From NCBI GenBank assembly GCA_000467715.1, contig AJFK01000464.1, positions 62,001 to 126,000 on the forward strand: 64,000 nt of DNA, in the 5' to 3' direction. Made by a program: the position numbers and the translations under genes. This DNA is from Hysterium pulicare CBS 123377 (lineage: Eukaryota > Ascomycota > Dothideomycetes > Hysteriales > Hysteriaceae). The notes under the pieces are model-generated. The model was not told where the DNA came from and did no database searches. It worked only from the letters and a program-made list of their open reading frames with translations. Numbering within the stretch: the first letter of the stretch is position 1; every line of letters begins with the position of its first letter. This document shows positions 1 through 10,141 of this stretch, piece by piece.

Positions 1-483
1 CGCGTGGGCTCTGCGGAATATACTGATTTATTCGTTCAGTCGGCGAGAGAGTACGATGGGTTGATTGGATCTGCCAACCATGATTTATCTGGACTCGAAA
101 AAGCTGGCGGAAAGCTATTGCTTTGGCATGGTGAAGCTGACCAGCTGATCTATCCTCAAGGTTCAGTGCAGTATTATCAGCAGGCTGGAAAGGCTACCAG
201 AAATGTCTCCCAGATCCACGGCTTTTTTCGGCTTTTCTTAGCTCCGGGGGTCGCTCATTGTGGCCAGTCTGGACTTACGGCGGGCGCTATACCTTCGCCT
301 TCCGATCTCTTTGAGGCGTTGATATCATGGGTTGAAAATGGAACGGCCCCTGAAGTAATCAATGCGATGACAGATCCAGAGGCAGAAGTTCAGTTCTCGC
401 GAAAAATTTGTCGATATCCCTTGGTTGCTAGGTATCGCGGCACAGGCAACTCAAGTGCCGCAGATAATTACGATTGTGTGTAA
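1..483 (+). CDS. Tannase/feruloyl esterase family, C-terminal part (cut by window edge)
   Basis: This is the last ~160 residues of a secreted esterase that hydrolyses gallate or feruloyl esters of plant polymers. The frame is open to the first base, so the start lies outside the window. Visible family features are the acid-residue segment GEADQLIYP, the histidine segment APGVAHC, and the usual ending with ALISWVENGTAPE, a CRYP stretch and a terminal NYDCV. In this family the catalytic triad is Ser-Asp-His and the Ser and His are each next to a cysteine that form a disulfide; the HC pair seen here fits that, while the CS partner is off the window. Stop TAA at 481-483. The convergent neighbour is a Zn2Cys6 regulator, which could control it, but nothing in the sequence proves this. 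Tannase versus feruloyl esterase cannot be decided from the fragment. Confidence 0.88.
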   Translation, partial: RVGSAEYTDLFVQSAREYDGLIGSANHDLSGLEKAGGKLLLWHGEADQLIYPQGSVQYYQQAGKATRNVSQIHGFFRLFLAPGVAHCGQSGLTAGAIPSPSDLFEALISWVENGTAPEVINAMTDPEAEVQFSRKICRYPLVARYRGTGNSSAADNYDCV

Positions 484-614
484 GATTTCAAAAGAAGTAT
501 TTCAATCATAGGCCATTGTGTTTGTAACATCAGAGGCATTCGAGTCGGGATAGCAAATTCGTTATGCGTATGTTTCCAAAACCGAAGCCTACTGGAGATT
601 GTTCTTGCTTTTGA

Positions 615-2146
615 TCATGTTCCTATTAGTCGATAGTATAGTTGCACTGTAGTAAGTGGAAACGCCATTAGATCCTCATAGGAATGAGCGGAATGGCATT
701 TGTCTCCGTAACTCTCCGACTTTTGACTTAAGGTACGATCAATTTCAATGATGCCTTTCAGACGGATAGCGCTCACAAACGAGAATTCAGCCGATGGAAA
801 AGCTAAATCCAGTATAATAGGAACGGCAAAGAAGTGTGCCAGTGCAGAGAGCATGACAGGAGTCATCTCGCTAACAGCTATAAACGAGATATCGTGCTTG
901 GTGATCCATTGTGTCGTGATGGGGTGTACTAATCGGAATTGTTCAGCCTCGGACCCTTTTGAACCCTTAGACTGAATGATCCGAATGACATCGCGAAGTT
1001 GCCTGATCAATGCTGATACTTCTGAGTTATCGTTTAGACAAGGTGCAAGCCGATTGAGGGAGACAACGCCCTGAGTCAAGACAGTGTCTAGAAGTTCGCC
1101 TCGATCATGAGTGTCCCTCACCATACTAAGATTTCCTCGGATGGGATGATTTGCTTCGGCAGCTATAGCGCCACCTCGGATTAGATAGCGAGAAAATACA
1201 GCCTGATCCATCCATGGTCGCATGTTATCGACAACCTAACGAGAGAGCAATTAGAAATGGGTCTTTAGGGAGTCATAGAAGACCCCTTACCGCAGACATT
1301 CCTGTCATTATCGACCTCCAGGCTCGCCTACTTTCATCTTGGTTGTTAAATCTGGTACAACACGTTTGACACATGAATCTTCAGAAGGACTCACCAATCG
1401 GTCTCTTGGTTAGCTAAGCAAATCGAGGTACACACAATGGCATCTGCATTGTCTTTCGAAAATGAGCTAATTGCTTGCCTCATGCCTCGAATTGCTAAGC
1501 CTCTAAATCTTACAGAATCCTCATATGCAGTCGAAGATCTCGTGACCACTGCCAGGCGGCTTGCGGAGTGACCGGAGATAGCATGGGCAACGAAGTCGTA
1601 TGCTAGTGCAAGCTGAACGAAGCTATTCGCTTGAATCAGTCTCAAACAAAGGTGGAGTGTTAAGAAAAGCAATAAATACATATCAAATTCACTCCACCAA
1701 AGACAAAATCGTCGTGTACCACTGAGCTCTAGGGTGGAGGCTATGAGACTCAGATGGTATATATACCGCAGACTTGTCAAGGGGAGCTTGTGCCAAGATG
1801 GGGATTTGGGAATGCTCAAAAATGGAAATGGTGACTCTCCAGTAACTTTCCAGTTCTGGCACAAACTGTCCACTGTCGGAGGCCATGTAAACGAAAGGCC
1901 TGCTGGGGTGGGCTTGCTGATCTCATTTGATCTATCCGATGGATACTTGCAACTTCTTCCAGTCCGTGAGCACTGGCGACTAAGCATTTCAGTTGATATG
2001 CCGACTGTAATATACTGAGAGATTGCCTTCCATACATACCAATTAGGCCGCAATTCATCACATTTGATTCTACGGCTTCGGCAGGTAAAGCATCCACTCT
2101 TCGATTTCGAATGGCTTCTGCGGACGATGAGATTGACCTCCGACAT
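615..2146 (-). CDS. Zn(II)2Cys6 transcription factor
   Basis: Read as four exons on the minus strand: 2146-2040, 1979-1395, 1327-1291 and 1235-615, giving ~449 residues. Splicing the 60-nt intron 1980-2039 restores a complete zinc cluster: CFTCRSRRIKCDE is followed by PNC, then RQC and SRTGRSC, matching CX2CX6CX~6CX2CX6C. The remainder resembles the fungal-specific middle region of the UPC2-like group, including DNADAIVCTSICLANQETDW, which then joins through a 12-codon exon (RAWRSIMTGMSA) to VVDNMRPW. Start is the ATG just before the zinc cluster. Stop TGA at 615-617. It is expected to be a nuclear DNA-binding regulator. It lies tail to tail with the esterase and head to head with the PAQR gene (~350 bp apart). 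Target genes are unknown. Confidence 0.85.
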
Positions 2147-2494
2147 TCTCGATAGATATCCATCTCAACATGCTGTGTTCTCAGGAAAGGCAGGTATTTA
2201 ACATAGCGAGAGGAATGGTGACAAACCTGTGGGCTTCAGCTGATGAGTGAGTAAGCAAATGGTATACGATCCGCCAAGAGAAAGACTAGCTGCAAGAGGT
2301 AAAACTTAGCTCTAGTATCTGCCACCGCTGACGTCTTCCAGCATCTTTCCCTTACCAATCCGTCTCATCATTACAACTATACACGGTCGCACCGGGTCGG
2401 GTATACATTCCATTCGTCGGGTTCATCATATCAAGATTATCTTCAATTCCCGCCTTTGCAGTTCCTCCAGTTCAATCAACGTTGAGCCATCATC
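2147..2494. promoter_or_regulatory. Divergent intergenic region, TF / PAQR gene
   Basis: 348 bp between two divergent starts. I see no open frame with coding character and no obvious TATA box; CT-rich sequence precedes the plus-strand start. Presumed shared promoter. Confidence 0.45.
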
Positions 2495-3483
2495 ATGGAC
2501 GTGGCTAAACAAGCTGCATCTACACTTGCTAAAACGGAAAAAGAGATAGAAAAACGTCTCACAGTTTTATGGAATGATATTCCCACTTGGCAGCAAGACA
2601 ACCATTACATCCATAGTGGCTATCGTCCACCAACAAATTCGTATTCCAAAAGTGCAAAGAGCTTGGGATACCTACACAACGAGACAGTGAATATATATTC
2701 ACATCTCATTGGCGCCATATTGGTCCTGCTCTCGGGCATCTCTCTTTACTTTGTCCTCGAGCCTCGTTACCAAACGGCGACAAGGGAGGATGTATTGGTA
2801 TTTGGGTGCTTTTTCTTGGGCGCAGCAGCTTGCTTAGGGATGAGCGCTACATTCCACACTATCTCCAATCACTCTCACGCTGTGGCTAGCTTTGGAAATA
2901 AGCTGGACTACCTGGGGATTGTATTTTTGATCTGGGGAAGCTTTATACCCATTCTCTACTACGGATTCCAGAGTGAGCCACAACTTATGAAGACTTATTG
3001 GGCAATGGTATTTTGCTGCACCTTGATTTCCATTTTGGAATGGAGAGGCTCATTTTCAAGTAGATCACAACCATAGCGGCCGGAACCTCTATCGCCGCGA
3101 TACATCCCAAGTTCCGTAACCCAGCACTTCGGCCCGTCCGCGCCGCCATGTTCGTCTTAATGGGTCTCTCGGCAGTCATCCCGGTCCTGCACGGTGTCCG
3201 TCTCTATGGTCTCGAGCAATGCCGGCGGTCCATTGGTTTGGACTGGGTCGTCCTTCAAGGAGCGTTGTATATCCTTGGTGCTGGGATCTATGCCGCACGT
3301 GTACCCGAGAGAATAAGTCCGGGATCTTTCGACATCTGGGGGTCCTCACACCAGATCTTTCATTTTCTGGTGGTTCTGGCTGTTGCTGTGCATCTGGTTG
3401 GGGTGCTCAAAGCATTCGATCACGAGCATAGTCGCAGAGATAGGCCTGTGTATCTGGACTTCCTTCACAAGACTTGGTTTTGA
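2495..3483 (+). CDS. PAQR/hemolysin-III (adiponectin receptor-like, Izh family) membrane protein
   Basis: Two exons, 2495-3007 and 3064-3483, 310 residues. Removing the 56-nt intron rebuilds YWAMITTIAAGTSIAAIHPK, which is the usual family sequence around transmembrane helix 5. Other signatures are LHNETVNIYSHLIG at the end of the cytosolic N-terminus, SATFHTISNH in helix 2-3 and SSHQIFHFLVVLAVAVH near the C-terminus; the conserved His, Asp and Ser residues of these segments form the intramembrane zinc site and a presumed ceramidase-type hydrolase centre. About seven hydrophobic segments are visible. In yeasts the Izh proteins act in zinc and lipid homeostasis at the plasma or ER membrane. Length is normal for the family. 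The ligand is not predictable. Confidence 0.93.
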
Positions 3484-3577
3484 CGGATTGAGCCGAAAAC
3501 AACAAATCATATCTAAATGGGTATGCTAACTTTGGCTTTCCACTCCCGCCGCATCCGAGAATATTCCTATCCCAGGC

Positions 3578-4666
3578 TCATGGCCGTCGAAGGACCGCTT
3601 CAGCAATTTCAAGGACACTGTTCAACTCCTCCTGAGATGCTCTACCTAAACCACATTCTGTAGATATACCAAATTCAGAAACAGATTGCTGAGCCACTTC
3701 GATTCTTCGCCTCGTCCCCTCCTCATCATTCATATGAATGAGTCCTAGATACAGCTCAATATTCTCAAGGTTCAGCTGCTTCAACGGCGCAAAGTACGCT
3801 GAATCGGTACGATTTTTGGGAACAGGCATATGCATCCAATTAATTGGCCTCTCAACCGCGGCGATGAGAGCATTTCCAAAATCAACCATCAACCCAGTAT
3901 CCTTAGGTTCTGTAAAGTGCTTGCGACCCAAGTCCCCATAGCAGAACTGGAATCCAAGTTCAACGCCGTCCTCAACCGCTGACGCAACCTTCACGGCGCG
4001 TTCAACTAACCCTTTCTTGATTGGGGAGAACCAGTTTGCAGGGGCAATTGCAACGTCTTCCAAGCTCGCATATTCCGACGGCATATCGAATTGAATGGAT
4101 AAGTCATGAGCTGGGATGTTTTGCTGGATGCGTCTAATCACATCCAACATGGCTTCCTCATAGACAGTTTTCACGACCGCTCTATAACCTGGTTTGATCA
4201 GGTTGCAGGGTATGTTTATCGGCGTCGGAAGACACACTTGGAACCTCACGTGCTGGGGAATCACGCCCTCATCTCGAAGCTTGCAAAACTCGTGGTACAA
4301 AGAGATGGCGAAATCGTCATATTCCAGCGCGCGTAGTTTAATGTCATCGGTGTCCTGGGCTGGAAGCTATGCCTGAACCGGCGCAAAGAGATCATTGCAT
4401 ATGAGATACGGATAGTCGGCGAAGACCTCTTTCTGAAAGATGATGAATAAGCCGCGTTTGCCAACCTCGCCGTCTGGGATACGGCGTAGAAGATGCGATG
4501 AAGAACAAAGTCGGCGGAAAACAGATGGAGTGTCTGGGAGACAAATACTACCGACAAAATGCACGGCATCACTAACCGGAGGTAAAGCTTGAGACATCGT
4601 CGAGGCAAAGGAGTGAGACAGTGCAGGCGGCATAGGAAATGCATATTTTAATATGTTGCGATCCAT
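3578..4666 (-). pseudogene. MetE/UROD-superfamily protein with an in-frame TAG
   Basis: A continuous minus-strand frame of 363 codons reads like the short fungal relatives of cobalamin-independent methionine synthase. The N-terminal part has SDAVHFVGSICLPDT and RRIPDGEVGKRG; the C-terminal part has RFQVCLPTPINI, GVELGFQFCYGDLGRKHF, PINWMHMPVPK and ISTECGLGR. Family members are ~370 residues and of unclear substrate. The frame is interrupted once, by TAG at 4367-4369 in the linker after FAPVQA; both sides are in the same frame and residues DTDDIKLRALEYDDF continue to the next ATG at 4300. The only same-phase intron ending at the nearby CAG would be 24 nt, or ~72 nt if it removed conserved sequence. 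So this is a recent nonsense mutation, a base error, or readthrough. A second possible start is the ATG of MSQALPPV. Confidence 0.75.
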
Positions 4667-5031
4667 GTCAGGCCGGCCCGGTTGCTGCGCCTTGATCGTT
4701 TAAGGATGCGGCACGTTTAGAAGATCATTGGATGCGTTCAAGTAAATTAGACGTAAACCAAACTTGTACAACTTTATCGGCACCCCCCATACTCAAGTAC
4801 AAGAGTCGTCCTCTATAGCTAATTTGCGGTGGGGTATCTGATTTGCTCTAATAATGTACTATGTCTATGATGTAGTTTGTCAGTGTTTGGGAAATAAAAT
4901 TGTCTCGGATCTCCTTACCATAGTTCCAAACGTTCTTTGCTTGCATATTCATATTATGGACCTACAGGTCCAGTTCAGGGATCTCCAGATCCAGGTATCC
5001 AATCTTACGGCCAAGTCCATCCAAGACATCT
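4667..5031. other. Intergenic, no gene seen
   Basis: 365 bp between two minus-strand genes. It should hold the promoter of the MetE-like gene (4667 upward) and the 3' end of the SAC3-like gene. It includes an AT-rich stretch with a short tandem-like GGACCTACAGGTCC / GGATCTCCAGATCC palindromic motif near 4960-5000, of unknown meaning. Confidence 0.35.
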
Positions 5032-6033
5032 CTACTTCGCCTTCGGTCTCCTGATAACAACCATCTCCCCATCCACCAAATCCCACCCAACACCTTCCTT
5101 TACAAGATCAATCCAACTCCTATCCGCACACCTTTCCACATACGTTCTATCGGCCTGCATATACCCTCTCCCCAAGCATTTTAAAGCATGCAACCTTACT
5201 CCTTGCTCCGCAAACTCCATAATGCGCCTCTGATATCCATCAACTGCTCTCCGCATTTTCCAAAATACAACCCAGTTATCCGCGACCAAAGCTTTCAGCA
5301 CGAGCTCTACCCGGCGATTGGAGTATTTGTAGCGAGATTTTATAGTGTAGGCGCCTGAGAGGTCGGCTTGTCGGCATGCCAGGTCGAGGATAAGGTATCC
5401 CACGAACTCGTGTAGTTCCGAGGCGGGAAGCGGAGAGAAGGGGTGGATGACGTTGAGAAGGGAGAGAAGCGCGGGAGCATATGATTCCCAGTCCTTGCAC
5501 AAGATCGCTGCGTGTATGTTGAAGACGTAGGCACGCTGCGCAAAGTGATCACGCCGCGCTGTTGCTGTTATGGCTTCTCGTAGTTTGCGGAGTGCTGAGA
5601 GTATAGTGGAGAGCTCGGTGGCTGCTGGTGGGTTGGGTTTACCGGTGCTAGGATTGAGGGTTGGTCTGGAGGCTGTTGTGGTAGTAGAGGTGGAGGTAGA
5701 TATGATCGATTGATTAGAGTCAAGACTTAGAGAGGCGAATTGTTTATCTAGATCATCGCCGTTGCTAGAAGCGGCGCAAAATTTCATGTAGCGCTCGACG
5801 ATCTTGTTGTAGTAGGATTCTTGAGCTTTGAAGTCATTCAGCCTGAGAGATGCGAGTAAGATTCACAGGTCACGAAGATAGCCTAATGAGCGGGGGAGGA
5901 AGTATACTGACCTTGTCTCGCCTTTTGAAGGCAGTCCGTAGCTTTCCAGGGGGTCAATGGTTGCTGGCTTGAGTCTGTTCCATGCTCCAGATGGACCCCG
6001 CCTGCTGCTGGGTCTTTGCTCCACTGTCTTCAT
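5032..6033 (-). CDS. SAC3/GANP/CSN8-PSMD8-eIF3K superfamily protein
   Basis: Two exons, 6033-5912 and 5842-5032, 310 residues. Splicing the 69-nt intron joins KGETR to LNDFKAQESYYNKIVERYMKF, giving the standard entry of this fungal family. Further motifs are LRKLREAITATARRDHFAQR, YVFNIHAAILCKDWESYAPA, LHEFVGYLILDLACRQADLS and RMRRAVDGYQ-like helices, followed by RLHALKCLGRGYMQADRTYV. These are repeated helical (PCI-related) segments used as scaffolds in mRNA export/transcription complexes, the COP9 signalosome and the proteasome lid. An acidic/Ser-Thr-rich linker (residues ~65-100) separates the N-terminal helix from the core. The likely role is as a SAC3-like component near mRNA export, but complex membership cannot be told from sequence alone. 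Confidence 0.82.
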
Positions 6034-6572
6034 CGTAAGAGGTTTGCGGGTTTCCAGGAATCCTTAATCTTCCAAAATAATTACAAAAAGTGAATGCAAG
6101 CTATAAGAATACGAGTTGACCTTCAATATACATGATAGCTGATACTTAGAGTAGGTGGGATTGATGGATGGAGGTAAGAGAGACGGATAATCATCGGAGA
6201 AGTGGCTACCCAATGGATATGCAGTCCGGAACGCTCTCGAAGTCTTCATCTCTACACATATAAAAGATGTTTAATGCTTGTGATAGACATGTTTCTTCCG
6301 ATAAACCTTTTGACATGTGTTGTAGATTATAGTCTTGGAAGCTGTTGAATGACAAGCCAAGTTCACAGGCTAAGACGAATACGGGATAGTGCAGTTCGTA
6401 GTATCTCGTCGACTCATAACACCCCGAGCTTCAAAGTTGTGCAACTCACAATTGAGAAGGTACAACGATCCCAAATCAGCACTTACAGATCATAAGCTTC
6501 AACAGTTCGAACCAAACGGACCAAGTACCAAACAATTCAAATTTCTACGGAAGACTCACGACAACAATCACA
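6034..6572. promoter_or_regulatory. Divergent intergenic region
   Basis: 539 bp between the SAC3-like gene (minus) and the deaminase-fold gene (plus). A short open frame runs into the downstream start but it lacks an ATG, so I treat it as 5' leader. The last ~60 bases are A/C-rich, as is common just upstream of fungal starts. Confidence 0.4.
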
Positions 6573-7944
6573 ATGAAGACTGACAACTATCTGACTCTTT
6601 GCCTGGAGCAGGCCTCTCACTCTCCTCTTCAATATCGTCATGGGTGTATCATTGTTCGTGGTGGTAAAGTCATTGGTCAGGGCTATAATGACTACCGCTC
6701 CGGCTTCGATGGCGGAGCTTTGAAGTCAGGCCGCATCCCCACTCGCAGCGCTGATGGTCCTGCCATCGCGGAGTTGAAGAGGAAGCAAAAGAACAAGGGC
6801 AACGTCAGTGATGTCGAGCTCGATCCGAACCATACTGGTATCAAGACCTCGAAGAACTTTGTTCCATTTGAGGGTATGGGAGGTGACAATCTCGTCAATA
6901 CACCTCTCTCCATGCACTCTGAGATGATGGCAATCCACTCTGCGCTCTCCGCTTCCAGCACGATGGCCTGCAGCACGGTGTCCTACCAAAAACCGTGCTT
7001 TAAACTATCGGGTGATTCTAAACGAAAAGCACGACTACGACGCGAGATTCTCAAAGCCTACGTCGAGAAGGTCTGCATCAGCGCACTCGCTCAGTCGGCA
7101 CCAGAGCAACGCCAGGGCAAGACTCAAGTTCAAGAGTGGTATTTTGAAACCTCTGCATCTCAACCAAGCCAATCTGGACGTCGAGGTGCCGGACAACAAG
7201 GAGGAGGAGGACGTGGATTTGCCCAAGGTGAACAGTGCCGAGAAACACCACCCGAAGAACCGGAAGTATGGTCAGCACGAGAAAGAGTATCAGTACGGTC
7301 GTTCTGGACAACAGAAACAACAACAGCGACAAGATGCACATAAGCCATCAGGTCAGCGCCCTCATCATTCTTCGGATCCACATGAGAATGCACAAACAAT
7401 GTTGCTGCCGAATGGCCAAACTGGACAGTCTTCACGCAGTGTTACAAATCGCACGAAACATACACGGTTAAAGGGGGCAGATCTGTATGTTGCTAGGCTG
7501 GGCTGGAGTAAGTCCATCAACGCAAGTGCGTGTAGCAACGACAACTCAAATGATGACTGGCTTGTGCCTGCGAATAACTCCACCGCTCCACCGAAAGTGC
7601 TGACTGGATCTCTTCATGATGAGTTGGCGAATCCTGATCCACTGTCTAAGCCTGTCGATGACCGTTTAGAGAAACATGTTCATCTTACACAGCCAGTCCG
7701 GTCTTCGAGGCCGTGTTATCGATGCATCTGTTACATGAATTCCGTTGGGATCAGACGGGTCTTTTGGACTAACGATCGTGGTGCATGGGAGGGAGCAAAA
7801 GTCCGGGATCTGGTCGACGCGCTGGATAATATGAATTTCGGTGGTGATTCTGATGGAGGTCTCGGTGGGCCAGCTGGACAGGGAATATTTGTAACTAAGC
7901 ACGAGGTGTTGATGTTACGACGAAAGATGGGAAATTGCTGCTAG
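6573..7944 (+). CDS. Cytidine-deaminase-fold protein with long charged insert; frame changes once
   Basis: The N-terminal part starts MKTDNYLTLCLEQA and contains RHGCIIVRGGKVIGQG and the zinc-ligand/acid motif MHSEMMAIHSAL; the C-terminal part carries the second zinc motif SSRPCYRCICYMNSVGIRR. HxE and PCxxC together define the CMP/dCMP/tRNA adenosine deaminase superfamily. Between them lie ~200 residues of low-complexity charged and Gln-rich sequence. The first motif is read in one frame and the second in the +1 frame; the span start-to-stop is 1372 nt, one more than a multiple of three. Both frames are open across 7012-7343. I find no convincing intron, so either a short unseen intron or a single-base indel lies at about 7.14-7.34 kb. 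Substrate unknown; the fold permits nucleoside, nucleotide or tRNA deamination. Confidence 0.72.
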
Positions 7945-8549
7945 ATATATGTGGTTCTGGATCAATCAAATTGAATAGATAAATAGTGTATGGTGTTATA
8001 GCCTCATAATCCACGTAGTGTAGTAAAAGAGGCTGGAGAGGTTCCAAACTCGAAAGTTCCAGAAACGAAAGAAGGGATTCGGATTCAAGCAGTTCGCATG
8101 CCTCAACAGCAATTCCACCAAAAGCAACAAATTCCCATTCAGCTGCGTCCCGAATTCCCACATCCATGATGGCATTCCAACAACCTTGCATTCCCCAACC
8201 CAGCCCCTTAAGCGAGGTCGACGCTCGGACGTGCGATGACGCCTGGCGCAAGATTACCCCATAACGCACAGCCCAATCAGGGGCCTTGCACGGATCGCTT
8301 GCAGCTGTCCTGGTCTTCCAACCTCCCATCGAATCTCTCACCCAAAACTCCGTTGCTGACCACCACAACGCGACCACTCTACTTCACACACAACGTCGCG
8401 CATCGCCACCGTCATCTCGCGCATCACCTTGAAAACGCGCGCGATCAATTGATATTGTTTTTGTCTGTTTGCGCTGTTTTTGAGCTAGACAGTCTACGTC
8501 ATTGGTTGGCGCTTTCTGAAAGAGGAGACCTGTAGACAACATTTCGAAG
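7945..8549. other. Intergenic; 3' end of deaminase gene and promoter of DUF2945 gene
   Basis: 605 bp. A 160-codon antisense open frame occupies 7895-8377 but shows no family resemblance, overlaps the deaminase 3' end, and I do not call it. The CACACAACG / GCGCATCGCC stretch at 8390-8440 is GC-rich promoter-like sequence. Confidence 0.35.
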
Positions 8550-9348
8550 ATGGCTGATACGCAGGTTGAAAAGGGTGATCAAGGTACGTGGATCCTGCTT
8601 CGATGCTTCTTGATGAAGTTTTGTGTTGCCTGATGCGCAATGCGCGCTTTTGGCGTTTGGACGCGCCTCTTTCGCGCATCCGTCACAGCATCCCCCATTG
8701 CAGCGCGACGCTGTGTACTACTGTAACTGACAACATCCTAAACGAACAGTCTCGTGGCAATGGTCTGGCAGCCGTCCCGGCGGTGAAGTTGCTGAAGTAA
8801 AGGAGCATGGCGACCTGTCCATCCAGTCAAATAAAGGCAACACCATCACAAAGCATGCCGACGGGCCCAGTGATCCTGCTGTGCACATCGCAAGGCCAGG
8901 CAATGATGTTGTGAAGCAAGCGCACGAGGTCGACATTGAAGAGAAAGCCAATGGTGCAGGTACAAAGGAGGCCGAGCCCGAGAAGAAAGAAGAGAAAAAG
9001 GAGGAGCCAGAGAAGCAGAACGGCGTCGCTGCGAGCTCCGAGGAGAAGAAACCCGAAGAAGTGAAGGCCGCCGAGCCTGAGACAGGCGACAAGCGCAAAG
9101 CTGATGAACCAGCTGTCGCAGAGAACGGCACCGAAGCAGCCGTAACCGAGGAACCTGCCGAGAAGAAGCAGAAGACCGACGAAACCGGCGCAAAGGCCAA
9201 GGGCAAAGCAGGCAAGCCAGGCAGACCCAAGAAGGGCGAAGCCCCCGAAGGGACAAAGGAGAAGAAGGCGCCCGGAAAGAAGAGACAGCCCAAGAAAGCC
9301 GCCACTGCCGACGGGCAGCCCAGGCGAAGCGGCAGGAACAGGTCCTAG
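8550..9348 (+). CDS. Hypervirulence-associated TUDOR (DUF2945) domain protein with basic AT-hook-like tail
   Basis: Two exons, 8550-8583 and 8750-9348, 210 residues. The 166-nt intron has a clear ACTGAC branch site; splicing gives MADTQVEKGDQVSWQWSGSR, followed by PGGEVAEVKEHGDLSIQSNK and HADGPSDPAVHIARPGNDVV. This N-terminal ~75-residue block is the small TUDOR-like module found in many fungal and bacterial proteins (HVA1-type, DUF2945). The rest is low complexity: alternating Lys/Glu clusters (residues ~80-150) and a Lys/Pro/Gly-rich end with GKPGRPKKGE, an AT-hook-like element, ending in RRSGRNRS. The composition suggests a nuclear, DNA- or chromatin-associated protein; that role is inference. 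The antisense open frames over this gene are composition artefacts. Confidence 0.85.
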
Positions 9349-10141
9349 ATACACGCACAGTATCTCTAACGCTCAACACGACGAAACCTAGTCTTCGTCA
9401 ATCTTTCGAATTTATGTCTACATGTGGCTGGAAAGGTAGGGTTGGGGTCTGATCTATGAGTTCCGGGGATACAGGCAACAAGCGCAGGGGAGCGCTAGGA
9501 CAGGGAGAAAGTGCGGCATTCGTCTTCCTTCCAAAATCAGGCGCTTCTGGTGGCATTCTTATTGCGAATGGTTCTGCTTGAAAATAAAAACCTTTCCTTT
9601 CATTTACATGCCTGGATTTGTACTTGTACTATAGCTTGCTCGTTCTGTGGCAAGCAGGCAAAAATGAAAAGTGCAATTCTTGATATATTGCTATGGACTT
9701 AGCGCGCTGTGAATATCTGTAATGCGATGTTAGCCTTGCGTTCCTGCGAATGCGTTGTTGTATGGAAGGGCGGATATGCAGCTTGATCAGTTGAAAATCA
9801 ATCATTCAGTGAGACACAAGTACGAGTAATGTCTCTCCGATCCGTCTTGAAACTTGAAATGAAAAGGTGTTCATCATAAAAGGCTAGAAGCAAAATGTAG
9901 TAAGATAGCGTTCGACTCACCTGAGACTATGCAGGCCCATCCTCCTTTCTACGCAGACCCCAGCTTTCTGCGCGCAGACGTTCATACAAGACCGCCCAGT
10001 AACCTTTCATCAATCCCGACCATTTCTCGAATGTCCACTGCTTCAGTGGTCGCCAGTCCCCGCGTGAGACGATGTTGAAGGATTTGGGAGTAGTAGAGCG
10101 AATGACTCCGATGCTGACCGTGATTCTCACGTTAGGCTAGC
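9349..10141. other. Intergenic between convergent genes
   Basis: 793 bp of 3' flank for the DUF2945 gene (plus) and SSF1 (minus). A W/K-rich minus-strand open frame at 9927-10130 has protein-like composition but no ATG before its middle; I could not place it in a gene. Otherwise nothing is seen. Confidence 0.35.

Noticed and set aside
7895-8377. 160-codon minus-strand frame
   Set aside because: Overlaps the deaminase 3' end, no recognised motif, no splice or promoter support.
8718-9379. Three long antisense open frames over the DUF2945 gene
   Set aside because: They mirror the Lys/Glu-rich codons of the real gene; low-complexity Leu/Ser/Phe products without motifs.
9927-10130. W/K-rich minus-strand frame after SSF1
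   Set aside because: Protein-like composition but no ATG before its middle and no exon it clearly joins; left uncalled.
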